Origin: Spirosoma sp. KCTC 42546
Lineage (GTDB): Bacteria > Bacteroidota > Bacteroidia > Cytophagales > Spirosomataceae
DNA length: 64,000 bases
Reading direction: 5' to 3'
NCBI RefSeq assembly: GCF_006965485.1
Contig: NZ_CP041360.1
Span: 6,056,501 to 6,120,500, forward strand
Both the position numbers and the translations under genes were made by a program. Position 1 is the first letter of the stretch. Each line of letters begins with the position of its first letter. Of the stretch, positions 45,486-53,678 are shown piece after piece. The notes under the pieces are model-generated. The model did not search any database. It was given only the letters and a program-made list of their open reading frames with translations, and was not told the origin of the DNA.

Positions 45486-46976
45486 ATGGCTAAACTATTT
45501 GTCTTCGCGATTGGCGGAACGGGTTCTCGGGTGCTGAAAGCCCTGACGTTTTTGCTGGCCTCTGGGGTTAAACTCAACAATACGGATGAGGTAATTCCCA
45601 TTGTGCTGGATCCTCATGCCACCAACGACGACCTGCTCCGGACCAAAGATTTACTGCGTGAGTACGGCAACATCCGCGCGGCTCTGCAAACCAAACCGAC
45701 TTCCGGTTTTTTTGGCACTGAGATTAAAACTCTGAACCGTTCAATTGGGGGCAATGCCACCATTGCTGATACCTATGTTTTTGAATTACAGGGGGTTCAA
45801 CAGGAAAAATTTCGGGATTACATCAATTATGAGGGCTTAGATGGCCCCAGTAAAGCCTTCGCCAGTTTGCTGTTTTCGGAGGAAAATCTGGAAACCAAAA
45901 TGGATATTGGGTTTGTAGGCAACCCAAATATTGGGAGTACGGTATTGAATCAGTTCCGCTACTCCGATGTGTTTCAGGCCTTTGCAGAGAACTTCGGAGC
46001 CAACGACCGGATCTTTATTGTTAGTTCAATTTTTGGTGGAACCGGCGCGGCTGGTTTCCCGATTCTGCTCAAAAATATTCGGGGAGCGCAGGCCATTGGA
46101 CAGATTCCCAACCCGGCTTTTCTAACCAACGCCAAGATCGGTGCGGTATCGGTGATGCCGTATTTCAGCCTGACCACCAACGACAACAAGCTGATTGATC
46201 CGGCTTCGTTCATCGCCAAAACCAAAGCGGCTCTCAATTACTACCAGAAGGGTGTGAACCCATCCGTAAACGCGCTCTATTACATCGGCGACGATCAGAC
46301 GAAAGCCTATACCTACGACCCCGGCGCAGGCGGGCAGAAAAACGAAGCCCATTTTGTGGAAATGGCATCAGCTCTGGCCATTGTCGATTTCATGAATATA
46401 GACGATGGTAGCCTATCGGTCACCAATGGCAAGCCAACGAACCCGGTTTACAAAGAGTTTGGTATCGAGCAGGACAGCATCAGCATTCAGCTGGGCCATC
46501 TCGCCAATCCGACCAAGCAACTCATTAGTTTACCCCTGTCCAAAATGGCGCTGTTCAGTACGTATCTGAGCCAACGAATTCGGCAGGCGGCTGGCACGGT
46601 TCAGTGGTCAAAGGCCAATCCAACCATTTCGACTTCATTCCTGAATTCTGGCTTTTTCAACAGCGTCAAAAATTTCGATGCGGCTTTCCGGCAGTGGCTG
46701 TCCGAAATGCGTGAGAACAAACGTTCGTTTGAGCCCTTCCTGCTCGATGCGGGCAATCTGGGCCATACGGTTCGGGGGTTCGAGCCAAAAAAACGCAGTA
46801 TTTTCGGTGGGGAATCGGATGTAAAACTGGACATCGTAGACGATTTCGACCAGACGCTCAACAAAACCGCCGAGGGAAAAGCCTACGGCAGCGAAGCCGA
46901 TAAATTCATTCAGTTATTCTCGGAAGGAACCGACCAGTTCGTCCGCGAGAAACTGCCTAAAGTGATGGACTATTAA
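45486..46976 (+). CDS. Tubulin/FtsZ-superfamily-like protein (Tubulin_2-like)
   Basis: 496 residues. FAIGGTGSRVLKAL at residues 7-20 fits the glycine-rich T1 loop of tubulin/FtsZ nucleotide binding. IFGGTGAAGFP (G184-G190) matches the GGGTGTG tubulin signature with one Gly replaced. NNTDEVIPIVLDPHA near 30-45 resembles the strand that follows the first helix. The C-terminal third is helical. A GTP-binding cytoskeletal or regulatory role is inferred; no named orthologue is recognised. It is directly followed by the Hsp70-like ATPase gene. From memory, an FtsZ-like family has been described next to vWA and envelope genes. Confidence 0.82.
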   Translation: MAKLFVFAIGGTGSRVLKALTFLLASGVKLNNTDEVIPIVLDPHATNDDLLRTKDLLREYGNIRAALQTKPTSGFFGTEIKTLNRSIGGNATIADTYVFELQGVQQEKFRDYINYEGLDGPSKAFASLLFSEENLETKMDIGFVGNPNIGSTVLNQFRYSDVFQAFAENFGANDRIFIVSSIFGGTGAAGFPILLKNIRGAQAIGQIPNPAFLTNAKIGAVSVMPYFSLTTNDNKLIDPASFIAKTKAALNYYQKGVNPSVNALYYIGDDQTKAYTYDPGAGGQKNEAHFVEMASALAIVDFMNIDDGSLSVTNGKPTNPVYKEFGIEQDSISIQLGHLANPTKQLISLPLSKMALFSTYLSQRIRQAAGTVQWSKANPTISTSFLNSGFFNSVKNFDAAFRQWLSEMRENKRSFEPFLLDAGNLGHTVRGFEPKKRSIFGGESDVKLDIVDDFDQTLNKTAEGKAYGSEADKFIQLFSEGTDQFVREKLPKVMDY

Positions 46977-46979
46977 AAC

Positions 46980-47069
46980 GTCATTAGGTTGTCATTGATG
47001 GTCATTACTTGTCATTCCTGGTGTCTAACAATTAATGACAAATAATGACCATCAATGACAACAAATGAC
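46980..47069. repeat. Stop-adjacent palindrome P19 (GTCATTGATT family)
   Basis: The left arm (46980-47016) contains four TGTCATT-like units and the right arm (47034-47069) is its complement with one 1-nt indel. The core is GTCATTGATGGTCATT. It lies 4 nt after the tubulin-like stop. Same family at 24991 and 50518. Confidence 0.9.
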
Positions 47070-47077
47070 CCTTATTT

Positions 47078-50000
47078 ATGCCAACAACATTCAGCTTACA
47101 TAACCCTACTCCTGGCCTGCACTGGTACGTCAGCAAACCGCTGGGCACCGACCAGATTGCGGCCATTCGTGACCCTCAGGGTGGTCAAACCATAAAACAG
47201 CCCACCTCTATTCCAAGTCCATTTGCCCGGATGGATCTGGTGCGTTCGGCCTTCCTCAATCTGGCTCTTAGGCCCGACCTGAGCGGCACCATGAACGATC
47301 AGCGTGTGGTATCCGACGCGCTCGATGTGGGTGAGTTATTTTTCAACTACGACAAGCTCAAGACTTACATCACCATTACTCCCTTCGACGTTCAAACCGA
47401 TCTCAACCGGCTTCGCCAGTCGACCAATCAGGGGCACAAACGTCTTGGTGATGCGCTAAAACTCTTTCTGGATCAGGATGCGCCCGAGTACAATTTCGGG
47501 GATATCAACCGCCTGTTCGTACTGAGCTACCGGGGGCGGGTGGTTGGCGGAACATCACCCAAAACGTTGTTTTTCAGTTCAGGCAACGATCTAAGTTGGG
47601 TCGATGTATCGATGGGAAATGATCGACTGTTCGACGCATCCGTTTGCCCGTTGCACCAGCGTGACATTGAATACCAGAAGTTCTGGTACGCAATCAAGCA
47701 GTTCATGCCCAACTTCCGCGACCGCTTCCGCGAAGTAGACGACTACCTGAACCGAAGCCGTAGTCTGTTGCAGCAGCAAAACCCGAGCTTGTTCTACGAA
47801 CATATCGAGTCGCATAATGGGCAACCGTTGCTAACACGCGAAAAATTCGATCAGGATTTCGATGAACTGACCACCGGACCGGGTGATATTGTGGAAGTAC
47901 TGGGTTTCCCGCTTCGTAAGAAAAAGTCCGATGCCCGCGCAATCGACAAAGTCAGTGATTTCATTATCAAGTCTGATAAGTACGCCCGGCTGAATCCAAA
48001 TCAACCACGGCCAATGGCGCTACAAAACCGCTTTTTCCGGCAGTTCATGTACGTACCACAGGCGCAGTGGAACTCGAATACGCCGGTGCCCTACTACGCC
48101 CGCGAGTCGTGGCGCGACAACCAGCGTCCCTTACCAGGTCAGCCCGGAAATTACCCCTGGCTCACGGTCAGTGATTTGCTGGAGCCCTACCTGATCCGGC
48201 TACCCTTCCCAACCGATCGGGGTCGGTTCTTCGATGGAAATCTACAAACGCCCGCTACCGACAAAGGCTTTCTGCTTCCGCTCAAAAAGGATTTCTTTGA
48301 CTTCTTCGATGTCGATGATTTGCTCACGGGTCGGGTTCGATTGAAGATGACCCCACAGGGGGGCGGGATCAATGTAACGCTCGATATTCCGGTCACAGCG
48401 CCCAACCAACCCGGTAACCAGTTCGTCACTTTCGAACGGGTGTATAGTCTCACAGCGGGCACCTCAAGTGCACCGAACGAAGCCAGTAACGAGGGCATCA
48501 TTGTCGAGAATTCATTTACGGTCAACATCTATCCGTTTGTTCGGTCGGGTGCGGTTACTGTACCTGCCGATTATCGGGTGCAGCTTATTGAATCGGGTTT
48601 CGATAGCCAGAACCAATATGAGCTGGCCTATTTCGGCCAGAAGGACAATGCAGAGGTAAAAGCGGAATCGAAGCATCAGCGCACAGTCCGTCAACAGAAT
48701 ACGGATGGATCGAGTGTGTATTATGTACTGCGCGAGGAGTTCGATTACTTACAGGCGAACATCCGTGGCGATGGCCGTGAAATGAATGGGGTGCTCATTC
48801 CGCGCTGGCAGTTGTATAACGGCGGTAGCAAGCAGTTTGAGTTTTCGGTGGATTTTGGGACAACCAATACCCACGTTGAATACAAAGTGGATGGGGGATC
48901 ACCCCGCCCGTTCGACGTGGCCGAACTGACCCCACAGGTAGCTACTTTAGTAGCTCCGGCGCAGTACAATCCGGCCCTGTTCGAGTTGTTTTTGCTGTAC
49001 GACCTGGAGTTCGTTCCGCCAACTATCGGTCCCGGTCGCCCGGATAATTTCCCGACACGAACGGCCATTGCCGAGCCGATGAATCTAAGTTTCAATCAGC
49101 AGACGCAGGCGCTCGCCGATTTCAATATTCCATTCTACGTAGAGCGGCAACCGGCCGGTTCCAACCGCATCACCACCAACTTAAAATGGGCCAAAACCAG
49201 CGACCAGACCGAACGTCGTGTCGAGGCTTTCCTGGAAGAGTTGCTGATGCTCATCAAGAATAAGGTGCTGACCGAAGGTGGCAATCTGGCCCAAACTACA
49301 GTGTACTGGTTCTTCCCCGCCAGTATGACCCCCGGCCGGGTGAGTCAACTCCGCGCCGACTGGCAGTTGCTGTATGACCGCTATATTGGCGGGTCGGCGG
49401 GTCGATTGCGCGAGGTGTCGGAGTCGGTAGCTCCATTCTATTATTACAAACAGAATCCAACGTTGAGTGCATCGGCCCGGCCTGTTATTAACGTGGATAT
49501 TGGTGGTGGCACATCTGATGTGGTCGTGTATGAACGCAACGAGCCTAAGCTGTTGACCTCGTTCCGGTTTGCGGGTAATGCCATCTACGGTGATGCCTTC
49601 AGCGAATACGGTGCGGCCAGTCACAACGGTTTCGTGCGCAAATACGCCGACCGGATTCAGACATTGCTGGATAGCCAGAGCCTAGGTAACCTGAGTGATA
49701 ACAACCGGCGAATTCTGGATACAAATCGGTCGGAAGACATTATGGCATTCTGGTTCTCCATCGAAAAAAGCAACGATGTGAAAGCCAAAAGTATGCTGTC
49801 GTTCAACGGCATACTAGCCAAAGATGAGGATCTGAAAGTAGTATTCGTGTTGTTCTATTCGGCGCTGCTTTACCATATTGCGCGGCTGATGAAGCACCGG
49901 AATATCAGTTTACCGGGAGCCATTACGTTTAGCGGGACGGGCTCGAAACTGCTCACCATCATTAGTTCCGACGATCAGATGCTGGGTAAACTGGCACGGG

Positions 50001-50512
50001 CAATTTTCGAGAAAGTATACGATCAAACGTACGATCCCAGTGGACTAACGCTGTTTTATGAACGTAAGGGCCCTAAAGAAGTAACCTGCAAAGGCGCACT
50101 TATGCAGCCCGCCAACAGCCGCCCGGTTGATACCGAGGCTATTAATTATGTCTATCCGGCTACCTTTAATGACGAGTTTCCGGCATTAACGTACGCTGAC
50201 TTACGCAAGCCGGAAGTGATCGACTCGTTGCTGAAAGAAACCAATGCGTTCATCGACTTCTTCTTCGCCATCAACCAGCAGTTTAGTTTCGTCAGAAACC
50301 TGAATGTATCGGCACGGTCGCTGGTGATTGCGCAGCAGGAGCTACGAACGCACCTGGACACCTCGCTTATGGACGGTATTCAACGGAAAGAGGGCGATGT
50401 GGCTGCGGAGTACAGTGGCATGACCGACGCCCTTGGCGCACCGATTGAAGAAACGTTGTTCTTTTATCCACTCATTGGCGCCATTAACAAATTAGCCAAC
50501 GCATTAGCGTAA
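47078..50512 (+). CDS. Hsp70/actin-fold ATPase with long N-terminal region
   Basis: 1144 residues, no signal peptide or TM, so cytosolic. The actin/Hsp70 ATPase core is in the C-terminal half. Phosphate-1 loop: FSVDFGTTNTHVEYK (D592-FGTT). Phosphate-2: INVDIGGGTSDVVVYE (D807). Adenosine loop: ITFSGTGSKLL (G953). The first 590 residues match no domain I know; they include a Thr/Pro-rich beta region with the sequence LFDVDDLLTG-like turns and ends in a predicted beta sandwich (about 430-540). Presumably works with the tubulin-like protein; both are nucleotide-driven folds. Too long and divergent for DnaK. Confidence 0.87.
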   Translation: MPTTFSLHNPTPGLHWYVSKPLGTDQIAAIRDPQGGQTIKQPTSIPSPFARMDLVRSAFLNLALRPDLSGTMNDQRVVSDALDVGELFFNYDKLKTYITITPFDVQTDLNRLRQSTNQGHKRLGDALKLFLDQDAPEYNFGDINRLFVLSYRGRVVGGTSPKTLFFSSGNDLSWVDVSMGNDRLFDASVCPLHQRDIEYQKFWYAIKQFMPNFRDRFREVDDYLNRSRSLLQQQNPSLFYEHIESHNGQPLLTREKFDQDFDELTTGPGDIVEVLGFPLRKKKSDARAIDKVSDFIIKSDKYARLNPNQPRPMALQNRFFRQFMYVPQAQWNSNTPVPYYARESWRDNQRPLPGQPGNYPWLTVSDLLEPYLIRLPFPTDRGRFFDGNLQTPATDKGFLLPLKKDFFDFFDVDDLLTGRVRLKMTPQGGGINVTLDIPVTAPNQPGNQFVTFERVYSLTAGTSSAPNEASNEGIIVENSFTVNIYPFVRSGAVTVPADYRVQLIESGFDSQNQYELAYFGQKDNAEVKAESKHQRTVRQQNTDGSSVYYVLREEFDYLQANIRGDGREMNGVLIPRWQLYNGGSKQFEFSVDFGTTNTHVEYKVDGGSPRPFDVAELTPQVATLVAPAQYNPALFELFLLYDLEFVPPTIGPGRPDNFPTRTAIAEPMNLSFNQQTQALADFNIPFYVERQPAGSNRITTNLKWAKTSDQTERRVEAFLEELLMLIKNKVLTEGGNLAQTTVYWFFPASMTPGRVSQLRADWQLLYDRYIGGSAGRLREVSESVAPFYYYKQNPTLSASARPVINVDIGGGTSDVVVYERNEPKLLTSFRFAGNAIYGDAFSEYGAASHNGFVRKYADRIQTLLDSQSLGNLSDNNRRILDTNRSEDIMAFWFSIEKSNDVKAKSMLSFNGILAKDEDLKVVFVLFYSALLYHIARLMKHRNISLPGAITFSGTGSKLLTIISSDDQMLGKLARAIFEKVYDQTYDPSGLTLFYERKGPKEVTCKGALMQPANSRPVDTEAINYVYPATFNDEFPALTYADLRKPEVIDSLLKETNAFIDFFFAINQQFSFVRNLNVSARSLVIAQQELRTHLDTSLMDGIQRKEGDVAAEYSGMTDALGAPIEETLFFYPLIGAINKLANALA

Positions 50513-50517
50513 AATAG

Positions 50518-50612
50518 GGTCATTCATGGTCAATAATTGTCATTGGTAGTCATGTATGGTTACAAATTACAATCACTGGCTATGAATGACAACTAATGAC
50601 TATGAATGACAA
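50518..50612. repeat. Stop-adjacent palindrome P20 (GTCATTGATT family)
   Basis: Left arm begins GGTCATTCATGGTCAATAAT and the right arm reads TATGAATGACAACTAATGAC. Imperfect pairing. It starts 6 nt after the ATPase stop and runs up to the next gene, where it provides spurious upstream ATG codons at 50596 and 50602. Confidence 0.85.
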
Positions 50613-50616
50613 ACTT

Positions 50617-51939
50617 ATGCGAACAATCCTCTTTTTTATACTAACTCTGCTTACAACCGGATCCTTCGCTCAGAGCATCAACCAATCGGCGGTTGATACG
50701 ATGACGAAGGATGTGGCCATTGCTGTTTTTGGTAAAATCAGCCAGGAAAAAGGTCAGTTGAAAGCGCAAACCATTTATACCCAGTTACTAAGTTGCAGCG
50801 ATGGGTGCGATCCGCAGACCATTATCCGCACCGTTGGGAGCTGGGATCAGGTTGGCGTAAAAATGCAGGAGCTGAGTGAACTAAAAAACACAGCGGCCTT
50901 TAACACGATGTCGCCAGAAGAAGCAAACGCGGCTATTCGGAAGCAGTTAGGTACTTTCTATGCTCGATACAAAGCCGACAACAATTATGGTAAGCCGCTC
51001 AACTCATCGGTACAGGCGCAGATATTGGCTAAAATTGACCGCATGCTACCGCCCGCTGTGGCCCCTGAGCCAACCCCAACGGTTTCGGAAAGTGCATCGG
51101 TTTCTGAAGCGGTGCCAGGTAATGATATAGACCCGGCAGCCTTTCAAATTGGCAAGCTAGAGCGTGAAGGAAAGGAACGAGAGGAAAAACAACTCTGGAT
51201 GATGATCGTCAGTGGATTAGTTGGATTGTTGGTCGGCGCAGGAGCCATTTATTTATTATTATACCGGTCAGCGCAGGCCGAACTGCAAGCGTTACTGGCG
51301 GAAAACAATCGGCTGCGAAATTCCCTGGAATCATTCCAGAAAGCTAATTCTGGTAACAATGTCAATACGGTACGAGTCGACTATCGTCAGAAAGCAGATG
51401 CTTACGACGCGATTGCTAGGGAACTGGATACTGATAAACCGCTGGTTGTGATTCGGCAACTGAAAAAACAAAGTGGCGATGTCCCGCCAAAATCCGCGCC
51501 CGTTGTGCGCTCGAGTGAGCCCATTGTTGAGCCAGTTACAGCGCCTGAACCCGTTCAGATTCAGGAGCCGACACCCATCGTTCAGGTGCCTGAGCCTCTA
51601 CCAGCCCCTACCCGCTCGGAAGTATTCTATTTCCCCCCACCCGATCCAAACGGACAATTCGATCTATCCCAGAAATCCGGCTCACTCTCCCCCGAATCGG
51701 CCTACCGGTTCAGTGTTAGCGCCGAAAACCCATCGGTAGCTTCGTTCCGGTTTGAGGCCGAACCAGGCCGTCTAGCACGGTTTCTGACGTATCGAAACTA
51801 CATGATTGAACCCGCCTGCGAGAGTGAGAATAGCTATACGGCTACCCACACCCGTATTACGATGCGTCGGGATGGGACCGCAATGCTCGAAAACGGAGTC
51901 TGGCGCGTGAAGACAAAGGCATTGATTCGGTACGAATAA
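50617..51939 (+). CDS. Bitopic membrane protein of the cluster, periplasm-to-cytosol
   Basis: 440 residues. Signal peptide (MRTILFFILTLLTTGSFAQ), periplasmic helical domain (about 20-150), Pro/Ser linker, basic/acidic stretch and one TM helix (195-216). A coiled coil follows (about 218-245), then a Pro-rich linker (about 280-335) and a C-terminal cytosolic domain (about 340-440, SEVFYFPPPDPNGQF to WRVKTKALIRYE). Cleaved signal plus a later TM puts the C-terminus in the cytosol, where it could meet the ATPase. ATG 50617 is chosen because the upstream ATGs lie in palindrome P20. No family recognised. Confidence 0.8.
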   Translation: MRTILFFILTLLTTGSFAQSINQSAVDTMTKDVAIAVFGKISQEKGQLKAQTIYTQLLSCSDGCDPQTIIRTVGSWDQVGVKMQELSELKNTAAFNTMSPEEANAAIRKQLGTFYARYKADNNYGKPLNSSVQAQILAKIDRMLPPAVAPEPTPTVSESASVSEAVPGNDIDPAAFQIGKLEREGKEREEKQLWMMIVSGLVGLLVGAGAIYLLLYRSAQAELQALLAENNRLRNSLESFQKANSGNNVNTVRVDYRQKADAYDAIARELDTDKPLVVIRQLKKQSGDVPPKSAPVVRSSEPIVEPVTAPEPVQIQEPTPIVQVPEPLPAPTRSEVFYFPPPDPNGQFDLSQKSGSLSPESAYRFSVSAENPSVASFRFEAEPGRLARFLTYRNYMIEPACESENSYTATHTRITMRRDGTAMLENGVWRVKTKALIRYE

Positions 51940-51941
51940 AC

Positions 51942-52034
51942 AAGGCCGATGGCAGTGCGAGGATTGTCTATATCACCACTGTCGCTGAAATCTTTGAGAA
52001 GTTATACCACAAGAAAGAAGAGCACCACGCCTGA
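51942..52034 (+). pseudogene. Possible C-terminal remnant of a lost gene
   Basis: A 30-codon open stretch reads KADGSARIVYITTVAEIFEK then LYHKKEEHHA and stops at 52032-52034. It has no start codon and uses another frame than the gene before it. The composition is protein-like. It ends 11 nt before a palindrome, as intact genes here do. I think it is the tail of a deleted gene, but it is only weakly supported. Confidence 0.35.
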
Positions 52035-52044
52035 GATATGCTCA

Positions 52045-52123
52045 TTTTTTGACAGGATTACAGGATTAACAGGATTGATTTTATCACCAAAAATTCTGTT
52101 AATCCTGTAATCCTGTCAAAAAA
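52045..52123. repeat. Palindrome P21 (GACAGGATT family), perfect 28-bp arms
   Basis: Arms 52045-52072 and 52096-52123 are exact inverted copies with a 23-nt loop. The arm has TTTTTTGACAGGATTACAGG, a variant of the 32028 element with CAGGATTA units. It lies 106 nt after the bitopic protein stop, but 11 nt after the possible gene remnant. Confidence 0.95.
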
Positions 52124-52170
52124 TTATGTACCCAGGCGTCTTGTCCGGGTCGCTCATTCGTTACATAGGT

Positions 52171-52773
52171 ATGAAAACCACACATGTTAGCTTATTGGCT
52201 ATCCGATTCACTATATTCATCTGCCTGTTCGCAATAACCGTTTACCTGTCAGGTTGTTCGGGATGTTCACGATCTGGAAGTCATCAGCCGCGCAAAAGCA
52301 AACATAGTAAGGCAGATCAGCCCAGGAGTCAAACGGCCCAGACAGCAGCCCCGATACCAAAACCAACCCTAACCCAAATTGGGAGTGGCCCCACGGAAGT
52401 GGCTATGGAAAAAGAAAAAGGCGTTTATAAAGTCCCGGTTATCATTAATGGCCATCCCATGAAATTCATTCTGGATACCGGCGCCAGCCTGATTTCTATA
52501 TCCTCCACCGAAGCCGAGTTCATGATGAAACAAGGCACAATTACCGAAGATGATATTGTAGGCCAGTCGCGGTTTGAAGATGCAAATGGCGACTTATCGC
52601 CCGGTGATCTAATTCGGCTAAAATCCGTGCAGATCGGAGACCGGGTTCTCGAAAATGTGACGGCCAATGTAGTGCGTAGTACAAAGGCTCCTTTGCTGCT
52701 GGGTCAGTCGGCGTTATCGAAGTTTGGTAAAATTTCCGTGGATTATCGACGGAACACGGTGACGTTCGACTGA
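52171..52773 (+). CDS. Retropepsin-like aspartic protease lipoprotein
   Basis: 200 residues with lipobox YLSGC (Cys 29). A Lys/Ser/Gln-rich linker precedes a single retropepsin-like domain (about 80-200). The catalytic motif is ILDTGAS with D102, and the later ALLLGQSAL-like turn appears as APLLLGQSALS. Single-copy catalytic Asp implies homodimeric activity. Exported to the periplasmic face of a membrane. Relatives are often linked with envelope protein turnover; the substrate is unknown. ATG 52171 starts the lipoprotein signal. Confidence 0.88.
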   Translation: MKTTHVSLLAIRFTIFICLFAITVYLSGCSGCSRSGSHQPRKSKHSKADQPRSQTAQTAAPIPKPTLTQIGSGPTEVAMEKEKGVYKVPVIINGHPMKFILDTGASLISISSTEAEFMMKQGTITEDDIVGQSRFEDANGDLSPGDLIRLKSVQIGDRVLENVTANVVRSTKAPLLLGQSALSKFGKISVDYRRNTVTFD

Positions 52774-52821
52774 AATTTGGTGTTTATTGCAGGATACTGC
52801 ATTCCGACCCATTTGACGACC

Positions 52822-53559
52822 ATGAATAAAACGGTAATTGACTACGTAAAATCGGTTTTTTCCGCCTTTGGCCTATTCGTTGCTCGTCGATATCCAAACG
52901 CGGTAAATGGTCATGACCTTACGTATGATCTGAAGGTAGTGGTCCACAAGGAAAATCCGCTTTGTTTTGATATAGGTGCTAATCGTGGGCAAACCATAGA
53001 ACTACTTAAAAGCTGCTTCCGCAGCCCAGCTATTCATGCGTTTGAACCCTCATCTGCTACCTTTGCGGCCTTAGCAAGCCAATCGTTCGGTCCACAGGTA
53101 AAGCTTCACCAGCTTGCCTTGGGGGAACAGGCAGGCGTTGCTGAGTTTCGGAATTACACTCAATCGGAACTGAGTTCATTTCTTCCGATGAATGTCAACA
53201 AATCAGAAAATATATTTGCGGAAGAGAAGCTAATTTTGGCCGAATCCGTTCAGGTAGATACGCTGGATCATTTCTGTGCAACACACAGTATTGAGCAGAT
53301 TGATTTACTTAAAATTGATACGCAGGGCTTTGAACTTCCAGTGTTGCGCGGAGGAGCTGAACTGTTCCGAAAAAAACGGGTTGGAGCCGTCTTACTGGAA
53401 CTGAATTTTGCCCCCCTGTACGAAGGGCAATCCGATCCGCTGGAAATTCTTGCGCTGATGCGCATCCACAACATGCGACTGGTTGATTACTATGAAAAAG
53501 AACGGGCAAGTGGTATGGAGCTTTCCTGGACAACTGCCCTCTTTATGCGATATTCTTAA
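52822..53559 (+). CDS. FkbM-family methyltransferase
   Basis: 245 residues. SAM-binding DIGANRGQT at 50-58, AIHAFEPSSATFAAL with the acidic ribose contact, and LKIDTQGFELPVLRGG are FkbM hallmarks. Family members O-methylate sugars or polyketides. No signal peptide. The gene lies 48 bp after the aspartic protease and might be unrelated in function to its neighbours. ATG 52822. Confidence 0.9.
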   Translation: MNKTVIDYVKSVFSAFGLFVARRYPNAVNGHDLTYDLKVVVHKENPLCFDIGANRGQTIELLKSCFRSPAIHAFEPSSATFAALASQSFGPQVKLHQLALGEQAGVAEFRNYTQSELSSFLPMNVNKSENIFAEEKLILAESVQVDTLDHFCATHSIEQIDLLKIDTQGFELPVLRGGAELFRKKRVGAVLLELNFAPLYEGQSDPLEILALMRIHNMRLVDYYEKERASGMELSWTTALFMRYS

Positions 53560-53563
53560 AACA

Positions 53564-53666
53564 AATAGAACGCTGATTCTTATGATCTTTAAGAACAGGT
53601 ATGATTTTAAAAACTAATTTAAAGATCATCCTAAATCATATTAATCATAACAATCAGCGTTCTATT
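53564..53666. repeat. Stop-adjacent palindrome P22
   Basis: Outer arms AATAGAACGCTGATT and AATCAGCGTTCTATT (53564-53578 and 53652-53666) are perfect. Inside, TTATGATCTTTAA pairs in part with TTTAAAGATCATCC. Centre AT-rich. It starts 4 nt after the FkbM stop and ends 12 nt before the next ATG. Confidence 0.9.
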
Positions 53667-53678
53667 CAACGCCATCCA

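Noticed and set aside
45486..46976. Calling this gene ftsZ
   Set aside because: It lacks the FtsZ GGGTGTG sequence and the FtsZ C-terminal peptide, and its neighbours are not division genes.
47078..50512. Calling this gene dnaK
   Set aside because: The ATPase is C-terminal, the protein is nearly twice DnaK length, and no substrate-binding domain typical of DnaK follows.
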